This document shows positions 36,332 to 44,352 of a stretch of DNA of 64,000 nucleotides, one piece after another. The notes under the pieces were generated by a model. It did not search any database and was not told where the DNA came from. It was given only the letters and a program-made list of their open reading frames with translations. Source of the DNA: a virus; the IMG/VR virus record IMGVR_UViG_3300049215_000223, positions 114,723-178,722 of that record; one strand, given 5' to 3'. Each line of letters opens with the position of its first letter. Position 1 is the first letter of the stretch. Position numbers and translations under genes: made by a program.

Positions 36332-37927
36332 TTATCCTTGGATTTGTACAACAAAGCCCGGAAAGCCTGGCAAACCAGCACCATGTGGTCCTGCGCCCTG
36401 AACTCCGCCTGTAACCTGATATCCACCACTGAAGCTGTTGGTCCCAGCAATAATTACAATAACACCACCACCTCCGCCACCACCACCTGCCCAACCTCCA
36501 GTATTAGCTCCGCTACCACCATTAGCTCTAATGATTCCGTTGCCTGCAAGTACACTAGTGCTGATTAGAACAATGCCTCCGCCGCCGCCTCCTGCACCAC
36601 CGTCAACAGCAGGACCACCACTAGGAGAGGCTCCACCTCCGCCACCAGAACCGCCACCAAATGCAATAGTTACTGGAGTACTAACGGCATTAGCACTGTT
36701 TATGAAGTTAGAAGAGAACCATTGACTTATAGTCAAACGCCTGACATCGAAAGAAGTAGGGGAAGGGTTATTCAAAGAGCCTGCTGTATTGGAGATATTC
36801 CCTCCAGTACCACCCATTCCTCCTAACCCAACTGTACTGCTAGTTCCAGCAGTAACAAAGCTAAATCCTTGTTGTGTGCCGCTAAAATGAAGTCCAGAAC
36901 CACCATCAGAACCGCCGCCCATAAAGGACCATGCAGCACCAGTGCCACCAACAGTACCAGAAGCATTTGCTCCAGAATTGTCTATAGTTCCATTGTTTGT
37001 CAATGTTCCTGTACACATAATAACAAAGCCATTAGTTATGATAGTAACACCAACATCAATTGTTATTGATGAACAAACAAGATTGAAAGTTAATAGGTAA
37101 ACAGCGCCTGCTATTGGAGCAATCCCCAGTACCGTACTAACTCCGTCAAAATGAGCACTTCCATCTCCTCCAGTACCGTAATATGCTCTAGTAGCTCCGG
37201 TAGAATTGGCTGGTGCCCAAGCAGATCCATTAAAAGTTAGAACCTGAGAGCTTGATGGTGCAGAAGCTGAAACTGCAGTTCCCTGTAATTGAGCTACAGT
37301 TGGATTTGGATAAGTTCCTGACAAATCTCCGCCAGCCGAACCAGATGGTGGCAATGAAGATATTGTAGTTGGGGTCCAGGCACCACCAGTAAATTGTAAC
37401 AATTGGTTAAGGCTAGGAACTGCCGCAGACACTGCATTGCCCTGCAATTTAACAACAGATGGATTAGGATAAGAGCCTGACAAATCACCACCAGCAGAAC
37501 CTCCTGGAGGTGGAGCAGAGGCAGGAGCCCAAGCAGCTCCATTGAATGCCAATACTTGTCCCAAAGTTGGAGCAATATTAACAATCGGGGTTCCTTGCAA
37601 TCCACCTACTTTAGGTGCTAAAGCACTAGAGCCGGTACCGGCAAAATCGCCACCCAAAGTAACGATACCCAAATTATTGGTGCTCGAACCAATGGTTGCT
37701 TGAGGAATAACTGGAGCAGAAATAAGTCCAGCTAATAGCTGCAAAGCTTGTTGCACATTGGTTGTGGTTGTGCTATTGATAACTATAGTTGGAAATAAAT
37801 CGATCTGATCAGCGTGATGCCTAAAATTGGTACCCTCAATATGAGCTTCAAAGTCATATCTATCCGTAGCGAGTCTGCCCACGCCTGGATTGAAATTTGG
37901 GGCTTGTGGTGGTGGAGGATTTGGCAT
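36332..37927 (-). CDS. Tail fiber with three sequence repeats and a glycine-rich C-terminal domain
   Basis: 531 residues, starting MPNPPPPQAPNF. Residues ~100-245 contain three repeats of about 45 residues of the form GGDLSGxYPNPxVxxLQG...QLLxFxGxAWxP (the first copy is divergent, GGDFAGTGSSALAPKV). This unit is common in phage fibers and adopts short beta-prism segments. The region ~300-531 is unusually Gly-rich (GGGSGGGGGASPSGGPAVDGG, GGWAGGGGGGGGVIVIIAG). Gly-rich tips in T-even gp38 adhesins and related fibers form polyglycine-II lattices that bind receptors, so this C-terminus may be the receptor-binding end (inference). A weak AGAGAG element serves as Shine-Dalgarno. Confidence 0.82.
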   Translation of the reverse strand: MPNPPPPQAPNFNPGVGRLATDRYDFEAHIEGTNFRHHADQIDLFPTIVINSTTTTNVQQALQLLAGLISAPVIPQATIGSSTNNLGIVTLGGDFAGTGSSALAPKVGGLQGTPIVNIAPTLGQVLAFNGAAWAPASAPPPGGSAGGDLSGSYPNPSVVKLQGNAVSAAVPSLNQLLQFTGGAWTPTTISSLPPSGSAGGDLSGTYPNPTVAQLQGTAVSASAPSSSQVLTFNGSAWAPANSTGATRAYYGTGGDGSAHFDGVSTVLGIAPIAGAVYLLTFNLVCSSITIDVGVTIITNGFVIMCTGTLTNNGTIDNSGANASGTVGGTGAAWSFMGGGSDGGSGLHFSGTQQGFSFVTAGTSSTVGLGGMGGTGGNISNTAGSLNNPSPTSFDVRRLTISQWFSSNFINSANAVSTPVTIAFGGGSGGGGGASPSGGPAVDGGAGGGGGGIVLISTSVLAGNGIIRANGGSGANTGGWAGGGGGGGGVIVIIAGTNSFSGGYQVTGGVQGAGPHGAGLPGFPGFVVQIQG

Positions 37928-37977
37928 CTATTGCTCTCTGTTTTCTTAAGTATTATGTTACTTTATTACTCTGCATT

Positions 37978-39909
37978 TTATAAAATGATTGTATGCGTAT
38001 GACCCAATACTTCCATTACTTCACCATTAACAATTGGATGATTGTGTCCCTGTGATACGCCTGTAGTTTGATTGATTTGACCGACAGATAAAACTTTTTC
38101 ATTTACCACAATAGTGTGGGTATGTGGAGGAATGCCTGGCACAAATCCAATGCTGGTGTTGAGTTGTTGTGGGAAATCAGAGGTGTTTCTAAAGATTCTT
38201 ATTTGATAAATTGGATCAAACTTTCTAACTCTGAATACTCTGAAGTGTTGACCGCCATCCAAACCATTAATCGTATTATTTCTAGTTACTCCAGCTACTT
38301 CATATCTAAACTCTTCATTATCGTCCTGATCAAATAATACTAACACGTCTCTGGTTTTAATAGTAGGAACAGTTAAAGTCCAGCAATCTAATGGGAACTC
38401 AGACTCTAATCCACCTTCATACATCTTTAAATTTTCTTCGGTTGGTCCAACTCTGACTTCGATTCTGCCATCAGATGATCTTGGATTAAAATATTGTTCA
38501 TAACCAAAAACAAATTTAGTACCGTAGCACAATGGACATCTATCATCCTGATATTCGCTGGATGGCAAGTAACAAGAACAAGTGATGCCTGTTTGTACTC
38601 TTCTAATCAAAACAGCAACTCTACCAGTAAGAGACAATAATACGTCTTGTCTTTGAGTATTCTGATCCTGCAAAGAAAAGCCGCGCAAAATATTATAGTT
38701 GCCATAGCCGTCAATGCATCCCATTTCGCCACCAATATAGCTTCCTACGCAAGTACCATTTAATAATTGCACAGGATCGGTTCTATGATAACCTGCAAAG
38801 TCATATTCGGGGAATTGGACGTTAGCGGCATCTGCAGCACTCAAGTCAGTAGATAATAAATCTTTAAGGACTTGATGATATCCATCGATCATAGTGAAAG
38901 CATAGTGTGGATATTCAAATCTAGATTGGCAAGCAAAAATCCTATCCCATTGATTGCTCTCTCCGATGGTGAACAAAAATACGGCAGGATTCCAGGTATT
39001 GTATCCATCAGAGCCATTTACATTATGAGGGAGGGCTACCGTGTTGTTGTAACCCCTTCCATTAAAGCCTGGTACGGGTCCAGTTACTTTAATGACAAAA
39101 GAATCTCCCAATTTGAATCCAGTACCACCGTCTACTATATTGAAACTAAATGTACCATTATCGACAGTCGTTCCATTAGCAACCCAAGTAATTTGATTGC
39201 CATGTATGTCTAGACTGGTTCCAGAAACAGAACCAGTAGCAATAAACACTGCTTGAGCAGGACCATCTGCCTGAACACATCTAATTGTCCAAGTCTGAGT
39301 AACAGCTGTAGAACTAGTAAGCGTTAATCCATTAATGGTACCATTACCAGTGTTGCCTGCGGCTGGTAGATAAAAATGTCCGCCACCCTGATCTACCAAC
39401 TTTGAATTTTGTGGAGAATTGCCACCATACACGATCAAGTTATTATTAAAAGAGTCAACCGCTGAATACAAAATCAGCTCAACACCAACTTTGATAACTC
39501 CTGTGCTAGGAAACCCTGTGACATCCAATAATGGTATAATTAGATCTGTAAATCCAATATTACTTCTTAATAAACTTTGTGGATAAACTCTTAAATTATT
39601 ATATGCTATTTGAAGATTAGATAGTGGGAATTGAACCGGATCATATTCTACGGGTCTAACAGCAAAAAAGTACATTTGACCAGGAATTAGATCAACGATA
39701 TTGTCTTGTAGGGATCCGTCGATAGAGACATACTTCACCCCATCAGTAAAAACATCTTCTTTTACTGTAGAGTAGTAAATGTGATAGGCTATCTTGTTCG
39801 TTGGATGAGAATGCTCTGCCTGGAACCACTTGATGTTGACGGTATAACCGTCTCCAAGTGACCCAACTGCATCTGTTCCTGCTCGAACTGGATTAGGGTA
39901 GAAAATCAT
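37978..39909 (-). CDS. Virion protein with FN3-like start, sheath-type insert, Cys cluster and His-rich tail
   Basis: 643 residues. Residues 1-100 look like a fibronectin-III-type domain (YTVNIKWFQAEHSHPTNKIAYHIYYS, LIPGQMYFFAVRPVEY). Residues ~188-276 are clearly similar to an insert in the tail sheath (GNGTINGLTL, TWTIRC, ATGSVSG, ITWVANGTTVDNG, FKLGDSFVIKV). Near 437-460 a CSC...CPLCYGTKF cluster could bind zinc. The final ~50 residues carry PPHTHTI, GHNHPI and GHTHTI motifs, the HxH pattern that binds iron in T4-type long-fiber tips. A role as an appendage with a metal-stabilised tip is inferred. The ATG at 39909 lacks a clear Shine-Dalgarno. Confidence 0.82.
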   Translation of the reverse strand: MIFYPNPVRAGTDAVGSLGDGYTVNIKWFQAEHSHPTNKIAYHIYYSTVKEDVFTDGVKYVSIDGSLQDNIVDLIPGQMYFFAVRPVEYDPVQFPLSNLQIAYNNLRVYPQSLLRSNIGFTDLIIPLLDVTGFPSTGVIKVGVELILYSAVDSFNNNLIVYGGNSPQNSKLVDQGGGHFYLPAAGNTGNGTINGLTLTSSTAVTQTWTIRCVQADGPAQAVFIATGSVSGTSLDIHGNQITWVANGTTVDNGTFSFNIVDGGTGFKLGDSFVIKVTGPVPGFNGRGYNNTVALPHNVNGSDGYNTWNPAVFLFTIGESNQWDRIFACQSRFEYPHYAFTMIDGYHQVLKDLLSTDLSAADAANVQFPEYDFAGYHRTDPVQLLNGTCVGSYIGGEMGCIDGYGNYNILRGFSLQDQNTQRQDVLLSLTGRVAVLIRRVQTGITCSCYLPSSEYQDDRCPLCYGTKFVFGYEQYFNPRSSDGRIEVRVGPTEENLKMYEGGLESEFPLDCWTLTVPTIKTRDVLVLFDQDDNEEFRYEVAGVTRNNTINGLDGGQHFRVFRVRKFDPIYQIRIFRNTSDFPQQLNTSIGFVPGIPPHTHTIVVNEKVLSVGQINQTTGVSQGHNHPIVNGEVMEVLGHTHTIIL

Positions 39910-39931
39910 ACTAATATGCTATTTTATTAGT

Positions 39932-40453
39932 TTAGACTTTAGCCATTAGCGTTTCTTTCTTTTCTTCACGCTCTTCTTCGTCTTCAACATCATGATGCTC
40001 TAATAAATCGTCCACATAATCCTCGGCGTGTTCTTCTCCAAACATATCAGCTAGATATTCGATTTGATTCTGAAAACCCTCTTGTTCGAAAGGGTTATCC
40101 AAATAACTGCCGTCATCAGAGCTTTTAGTGGGCTTAGTTCCAGTGGTTTGTTGTAACCAGTGGGTCATTTCATGAACGCCATAAGAAAAATCCTCAAAAA
40201 AGTCGCCATCAGCCAACAATCTGTAATTAAAAATTATAACGCCATGGTCAGTTTTTGCCGACACGTCTAGCTTACCAAATTTCATAGGAATATAGTCGAT
40301 CTCGTCTAAATCAACTTCATATTCTCTGAACATTTGCTGAACAGTTTCGTTCTTTTTCAAAAACTCCCTCATTTTATTGATCATTCGATTCAAGCTCTTA
40401 TAGGGTAGCTTTTTAATTTCAGAGATGGGGATTTTTTCTGATTCGGAAGCCAT
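39932..40453 (-). CDS. Zinc metallopeptidase-like protein (HExxH)
   Basis: 173 residues. A gluzincin/zincin motif HEMTH is at residues 94-98 (YGVHEMTHWLQQ), and an acidic helix PFEQEGFQNQIEYLAD at about 121-136 can supply the third zinc ligand. The N-terminal part is helical (NRMINKMREFLKKNETVQQMF) with a beta strand block (VIIFNYRLL). The C-terminus is very acidic (EHHDVEDEEEREEKKE). Substrates are unknown. Phage-encoded small zincins have been proposed to process virion or host regulatory proteins. It is transcribed divergently from the 2H phosphoesterase gene, with only 78 nt between them. No signal peptide is seen, so it is probably cytoplasmic. Confidence 0.78.
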   Translation of the reverse strand: MASESEKIPISEIKKLPYKSLNRMINKMREFLKKNETVQQMFREYEVDLDEIDYIPMKFGKLDVSAKTDHGVIIFNYRLLADGDFFEDFSYGVHEMTHWLQQTTGTKPTKSSDDGSYLDNPFEQEGFQNQIEYLADMFGEEHAEDYVDDLLEHHDVEDEEEREEKKETLMAKV

Positions 40454-40494
40454 AACTTTATGATAAAATAGTCATATCCGCATAATTTTACATC

Positions 40495-40523
40495 TTGACA
40501 GACACAACAATCAGATATAAGAT
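40495..40523 (+). promoter_or_regulatory. Possible sigma70-type promoter before the 2H phosphoesterase gene
   Basis: A perfect TTGACA (40495-40500) is followed after 17 nt by TAAGAT (40518-40523; four of six matches to TATAAT). The predicted start of transcription falls at about the start codon (40532), so the message would be almost leaderless even though a GGG-type Shine-Dalgarno is present. Either another start is used or the match is accidental. Confidence 0.3.
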
Positions 40524-40531
40524 AGGGCAGC

Positions 40532-41149
40532 ATGGCTTTTCTTGGAATTAGAGTTCCCATTGAGACAGGAAGATTGCTAAAAGGTATTGAAGTTCCCGGT
40601 GAAAAAGAAGGGGCTTCAGAGTATCATATTACCCTTCTATGTTTTGAAGATAATTGGCCAGTTTCTGAGATTGCTAAAGCCTTAGAGGCAACTTACGATG
40701 TTATCTGTAAGATTAAACCATTCACTGTTAAGGTCGAAGATGTCTTTTCTTTTCCTGCAAGAGAAGATAAACCTGTCCCTATTGTTGCTAAAGTAAAATC
40801 AGATGACTTACACGACATGCGCGATGAGCTTGCCAAAGAATTTGATAAGTGTGGAATCGATTTTTCTAAAATCTTTAAGGACTTCAAGCCGCACATCACT
40901 CTAGCTTATGCTAAAGAGTCGATAGACAAGTTTAAAATTGATCCAGTCATAGAGTTTGCTGTCCAAGAGGTAGTCTTGTGGGGCGGAGACAATGGCGATG
41001 ATCGAATCTTCATTACGTTCCCACTCAAGGGACCGGAAAAACAAAAGCATTCTCTTCTCCTGCAAAAGGCAGAAGTATTCTGTAAACTAGCAAGCAACCC
41101 GCAAGAGTTTTTGACACCTTCTTTTGAAAGAAGAAAAACAGAACACTGA
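40532..41149 (+). CDS. 2H phosphoesterase (LigT/2'-5' RNA ligase-like)
   Basis: 205 residues on the plus strand. Two HxT motifs define the 2H fold: YHITLLCF with His32 and PHITLAYA with His121, spaced as in LigT and cyclic phosphodiesterases. The two lobes are visible (residues 25-110 and 115-170), followed by a helical tail. 2H enzymes open 2',3'-cyclic phosphates or cleave 2'-5' and 3'-5' phosphodiester bonds; the phage T4 protein Acb1 uses the same fold to destroy CBASS signal nucleotides. Substrate cannot be told from sequence. The gene is alone on this strand between minus-strand genes, with its own possible promoter and a palindromic terminator, so it is probably expressed at a different time from its neighbours. 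Confidence 0.83.
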   Translation: MAFLGIRVPIETGRLLKGIEVPGEKEGASEYHITLLCFEDNWPVSEIAKALEATYDVICKIKPFTVKVEDVFSFPAREDKPVPIVAKVKSDDLHDMRDELAKEFDKCGIDFSKIFKDFKPHITLAYAKESIDKFKIDPVIEFAVQEVVLWGGDNGDDRIFITFPLKGPEKQKHSLLLQKAEVFCKLASNPQEFLTPSFERRKTEH

Positions 41150-41151
41150 TT

Positions 41152-41178
41152 AATTGGAATTAAACTTTAATTGCAATT
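41152..41178. terminator. Bidirectional terminator-like palindrome between convergent genes
   Basis: A 27-bp near-perfect palindrome with arms 41152-41164 and 41166-41178 (AATTGGAATTAAA and TTTAATTGCAATT, one mismatch). It begins 2 nt after the stop of the plus-strand 2H gene and covers the stop of the minus-strand LAGLIDADG gene. Being AT-rich and symmetric, it could end transcription from both sides. Confidence 0.55.
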
Positions 41179-42152
41179 TCTTGTTTGCGTGGAAGATAAA
41201 TGGTTGCATCTCGATACAAATAATCTGTGATCTTTTTGACAATTCCATTTCCACCATATTCTAAACATCCATGACCGGATGAAATTCTGATTGGTTTATC
41301 TCTTTCGTCAAGACCGCATTCTTGTTCTAATATATATCTTACATCTGCTAAAAAAGCAGGCGTTCCACGCATGGAAAAGTAGATTTGTTCAGATTTTCTA
41401 CCGTCTTTTAACTTGGGTATGTAGAAGCTACCATCACCATCGTTGTAGCCACGAATAAAATGATGCTTGAGTGGGTGCGTTTTCATCCATTCTGGAAAAG
41501 TATAGATAAGACTTTTGCGTGGAACAATGTTGAAGCGTCCAAGATCCTCGCACATTTGTTTTGATGTGATAATTATTTCGCTTTTCCAACAATCATTCCA
41601 TTCTGGATTGCGTTTGGAATTTTTGACAATAAAATCTCTAATAGGTGTTTCCGCTTTCATTATTTGACGAAGTTGCTCAAGAAAATCTTTGTCTTCTTTC
41701 GATAAACCTATCCCCAATTCATATCTTGTATTTCCAGAGCTATTTTTTCTATCTTTGACGCAACCATCTGCTGCAATAAAGCCAGCCACATAGAATGTCT
41801 CTTCGTTATCTCGTGAAAAGAATTCATGATCGCAATTGTAGATGATTTGCTTTTGGTACTCTAGCCCGAATTTATCCATGTAAAGGGCAACGCTTTCGGA
41901 ATCAATTTTTAGTTCGCGCCCTACCCCTTTCAATGTTTTCAATCGAGCATAAGCTTCTTCCAAAATTTCTTTGGTTACCATTGATGACACATCCTGGCGA
42001 ACAGAGCAATCGTAATTTATGATTTTGAATGCCGTGTAAACGGTTGCCACATTGATGCCATATTTGGCTGCAATTTTGTGGGCAGAACCTAATTGTTGAA
42101 AATCTTGAATGAGTTGTTCGGGGCTGATTTGGGAAAGGAGTTTGTTTTTCAT
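41160..42152 (-). CDS. LAGLIDADG homing endonuclease (free-standing)
   Basis: 330 residues. Two LAGLIDADG-type helices are visible: FYVAGFIAADG at 120-130 and HFIRGYNDGDG at 231-241, each ending in the metal-binding acidic residue, so a single chain carries both halves of the active site. The N-terminal ~95 residues contain helix-turn-helix-like repeats (AHKIAAKYGINVATVYTAF; GVGRELKIDSESVALYM) that probably read DNA. No intron or intein surrounds it; the neighbouring genes look intact. LAGLIDADG enzymes as free-standing phage genes are less common than HNH or GIY-YIG types. A TGATATATA element lies just upstream of the ATG, and no good Shine-Dalgarno is seen. Confidence 0.87.
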   Translation of the reverse strand: MKNKLLSQISPEQLIQDFQQLGSAHKIAAKYGINVATVYTAFKIINYDCSVRQDVSSMVTKEILEEAYARLKTLKGVGRELKIDSESVALYMDKFGLEYQKQIIYNCDHEFFSRDNEETFYVAGFIAADGCVKDRKNSSGNTRYELGIGLSKEDKDFLEQLRQIMKAETPIRDFIVKNSKRNPEWNDCWKSEIIITSKQMCEDLGRFNIVPRKSLIYTFPEWMKTHPLKHHFIRGYNDGDGSFYIPKLKDGRKSEQIYFSMRGTPAFLADVRYILEQECGLDERDKPIRISSGHGCLEYGGNGIVKKITDYLYRDATIYLPRKQEIAIKV

Positions 42153-42192
42153 ACTGACTTATATATCAGCACTTGAACAAACCTTCATGCCC

Positions 42193-43092
42193 TCAAATGA
42201 GGCGTCTCGCGCGGAGGTGGCGTAATCTTGCAAAGGCTGGGTTAATACCGCTATTCATGCTGAACACACCCAAACCTCTTGGTGACGGACGTAGGCTGTT
42301 CTTGATGTATTTTAATTTTTCCCAGTAATGGGCTAGTAGCGTACTATATTGAGTTTGCATTAACTCAGACACAGTTGGTGGATTGAAATTGACACCATTA
42401 TCAGTGATTTGAAATTCACGACCACGCTCAATCAAAGCCTTAGATGCTAATGCATATAGGGTTGCACCCTCTACCAATATTTCTCCAAATTGCTCGATGA
42501 AATCGGAGTCGTCGAAGTCAAAGAACGTAAAATATGGAACTTGGTTGAAATCCCATAATGATGTAGCAATAAACGTAGTTAGCATATCAACTGAGAAGAT
42601 ATCGCAGTCTACATAGATAACATTTCCATAGGCATCGGCAGCCTTAGCTTTGCCAGCACTATTAAGTCTTGCTTTTAGTGACTTGATGAGCTTGTTGATG
42701 TTCTTAATAGCAATTTGAGAGTATTGGAAACCCGGATCGTCACCCAAATGAACGTAACCGTCTGTATTAAGGGCTGGAAGATCAGTGTGGGATACCACAA
42801 ACTGAAAAGTAGTTTCTACTCTAAACCCACCGATATAGCCAACCCAAACATCAGCGAACACACCATATGGACCGTTGATAGGAATAGTGTAAATAAAAGA
42901 GTACTGTCCGACGCCAGTGCGAGCTACACCAGTAGAAGTCGGCGCCAATGCAACTAAACCACTTGGCTGAATGATAGTAATTTGTGGAAAAGAATCCGTA
43001 TCGATAGGATTACCAAACTGGTCTTTGAATTGAACAGTTAAGTTAACCTGATCTGTTACGTCTAGTAATTCGCCACGAGCTTTAATTACCAT
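42193..43092 (-). CDS. Virion protein with Ig-like N-terminal domain, unknown function
   Basis: 299 residues from the ATG at 43092. The frame extends to 43134, but that would overlap the upstream gene, and the inner ATG follows a GGTGGG site. Residues ~10-105 form an Ig-like beta sandwich (VNLTVQFKDQFGNPID ... GQYSFIYTIPINGPYGVFADVWVGYIGG). The rest is mainly helical (KNINKLIKSLKARLNSAGKA; ILVEGATLYALASKALIERG; YSTLLAHYWEKLKYIKNS), with a basic end (RLRHLRARRLI). It is likely a structural or neck protein. The Ig-like part resembles the whole of the preceding 111-aa protein, suggesting tandem duplication. Confidence 0.78.
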   Translation of the reverse strand: MVIKARGELLDVTDQVNLTVQFKDQFGNPIDTDSFPQITIIQPSGLVALAPTSTGVARTGVGQYSFIYTIPINGPYGVFADVWVGYIGGFRVETTFQFVVSHTDLPALNTDGYVHLGDDPGFQYSQIAIKNINKLIKSLKARLNSAGKAKAADAYGNVIYVDCDIFSVDMLTTFIATSLWDFNQVPYFTFFDFDDSDFIEQFGEILVEGATLYALASKALIERGREFQITDNGVNFNPPTVSELMQTQYSTLLAHYWEKLKYIKNSLRPSPRGLGVFSMNSGINPAFARLRHLRARRLI

Positions 43093-43093
43093 T

Positions 43094-43429
43094 TTAACCC
43101 ACCACCGTTGTGCTGAAGTTACCGAATGGAGCAAGCACTACAATTTGATATAATTGACTATTTACATATCCATCTTGATAAGTATAAGAGGCTTCAACTA
43201 AATAGCTGCCTACTGCAGAGGCGCCTTGAGGCAATACAAATTGGTAGTAATATAGACCAATGTCTAATTGTGACATAGGTTGTGGATATCCAGGAGCTGC
43301 TGTAAAAGTGGGCAGTAAAATACCATCTATTTGAGGTGTGGTAATGCTATTTACTCTGCCATAACCATCTACAACCTCTAGAAAAAGAGTGACTTTGTTT
43401 CCTGGAAAGTAAGATAAGACCGTGATCAT
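43094..43429 (-). CDS. Small Ig-like virion protein
   Basis: 111 residues, consisting of one beta-sandwich domain: VTLFLEVVDGYGRVNSITTP, then LDIGLYYYQFVLP and GSYLVEASYTYQDGYVNSQLYQIVVL. The strand order and spacing match the N-terminal domain of the following 299-aa protein, and the two genes are joined with a 1-nt gap (TAAAATG), so they are probably co-translated and may interact. Ig-like domains decorate many phage capsids and tails and mediate weak sugar binding. A GAGG Shine-Dalgarno precedes the ATG. Confidence 0.75.
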   Translation of the reverse strand: MITVLSYFPGNKVTLFLEVVDGYGRVNSITTPQIDGILLPTFTAAPGYPQPMSQLDIGLYYYQFVLPQGASAVGSYLVEASYTYQDGYVNSQLYQIVVLAPFGNFSTTVVG

Positions 43430-43457
43430 GATGCCTCTATTTGTATGGCAATTTATG

Positions 43458-43473
43458 AATATGCCAGCATATT
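43458..43473. repeat. Inverted repeat in divergent intergenic region
   Basis: AATATGC-CA-GCATATT is a perfect 7+2+7 inverted repeat in the 47-bp gap between the divergent genes starting at 43429 (minus) and 43477 (plus). It is placed like an operator but is short. Confidence 0.4.
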
Positions 43474-43476
43474 ATT

Positions 43477-43872
43477 ATGAAAATAGCTCAGCCCACCTTT
43501 TGGGTGACCAATATTTCGGCAAGGAATGTTAGCTTGGCAGATCTAAATCTGACCATTAAGGCTTATTCCTCTGTCAATTTATTGGATAAAAGACATTACC
43601 AATACACCGCTGAGCAGTTAACAAAATCAGTAGAGTCAGGCTCTATTTGGAAGAAAAGAGACAAAATCATTGTTCGTAAATTGGAACCAGAAATTTTTAA
43701 AGCGAACGTACCAATGACTCGCGAGACATTTATTCCAAGTCGCGAGCGATCAGTGCTAGTCATTAAAGAAGAAAAGTACGAAGAACTAAATGTATCGGAT
43801 GAAGATTTTGCCAAAGAAAATGCCGATACCGCAGAGTTGGATACCATGCCACTCATCACAAAAAAGGGATAA
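43477..43872 (+). CDS. Hypothetical protein, plus-strand island
   Basis: 131 residues, not recognised. The N-terminal ~70 residues look folded (FWVTNISARNVSLADLNLTIKAYSSVNLLD, then a helical QYTAEQLTKSVESGSIWKK and a strand KIIVRKLEP). The C-terminal 60 residues are charged and probably extended. It is the first of three plus-strand genes with small gaps (5 and 19 nt), which look like a mini-operon ending at the bidirectional terminator near 44360. The start has no evident Shine-Dalgarno, and an inverted repeat lies just upstream. Opposite orientation to the structural genes suggests separate control. Confidence 0.7.
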   Translation: MKIAQPTFWVTNISARNVSLADLNLTIKAYSSVNLLDKRHYQYTAEQLTKSVESGSIWKKRDKIIVRKLEPEIFKANVPMTRETFIPSRERSVLVIKEEKYEELNVSDEDFAKENADTAELDTMPLITKKG

Positions 43873-43877
43873 CTGCT

Positions 43878-44051
43878 ATGCACAGTAATCACAAGACCGC
43901 TGCCGCCGAAGAACTATCTTTACTTGAATCTGAAACAGATAATGTTGAAGAGAAAACGCTCAACGAATATAAAGAGTTGAATGAAAAGTGTGACAAGGTA
44001 ATCACTAAGATAAAAACTCGTAAGGAAAAGAAAACTCAAGCTAAAAAATAA
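43878..44051 (+). CDS. Small charged helical protein, 57 residues
   Basis: An ATG at 43878, 5 nt after the preceding stop, opens a 57-residue frame ending at TAA 44049-44051. The sequence is nearly all Glu/Lys/Leu (EELSLLESETDNVEEKTL ... KIKTRKEKKTQAKK), predicted as one helix with a basic tail, possibly a coiled coil. It fits between two other plus-strand genes in a compact series, which supports its being real. Function unknown. Confidence 0.6.
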   Translation: MHSNHKTAAAEELSLLESETDNVEEKTLNEYKELNEKCDKVITKIKTRKEKKTQAKK

Positions 44052-44070
44052 TTTCTATTTTGAGGGATTT

Positions 44071-44352
44071 ATGGCAAACGACGACAATATCAAAAAAAGA
44101 GACATGGAAATTATTCTAGAAGTTAATAGAAAGGCTATCGAAATCGAAACTGCGGTAGCGGAGCAAAATGAAGAAATTATTACACATCTAGAAGATGGCG
44201 CTAAAAGAGATGCCGACATGGAAGAAAAGATGGAAAAACTGGTCACTAACTCTGAACGGACCAGTAAAGATCTATTCAGAATTCAAGTGTTATTCGTCAC
44301 AGGATTGTTATCCCTGATTGTTCAAATAATTGAGATGTTTATAAAGAAGTAA
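44071..44352 (+). CDS. Coiled-coil protein with C-terminal membrane anchor (XhlA-like architecture)
   Basis: 93 residues. A charged coiled coil (about 5-65, KKRDMEIILEVNRKAIEIET, EEKMEKLVTNSERTSKDL) is followed by a single hydrophobic helix at about 71-90 (VLFVTGLLSLIVQIIEMF) and a terminal Lys pair. This is the layout of XhlA-type phage proteins that help holin/endolysin lysis, though the match is architectural only. GAGGG lies well placed before the ATG. It is last in the plus-strand island and converges on the cold-shock gene. Confidence 0.72.
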   Translation: MANDDNIKKRDMEIILEVNRKAIEIETAVAEQNEEIITHLEDGAKRDADMEEKMEKLVTNSERTSKDLFRIQVLFVTGLLSLIVQIIEMFIKK

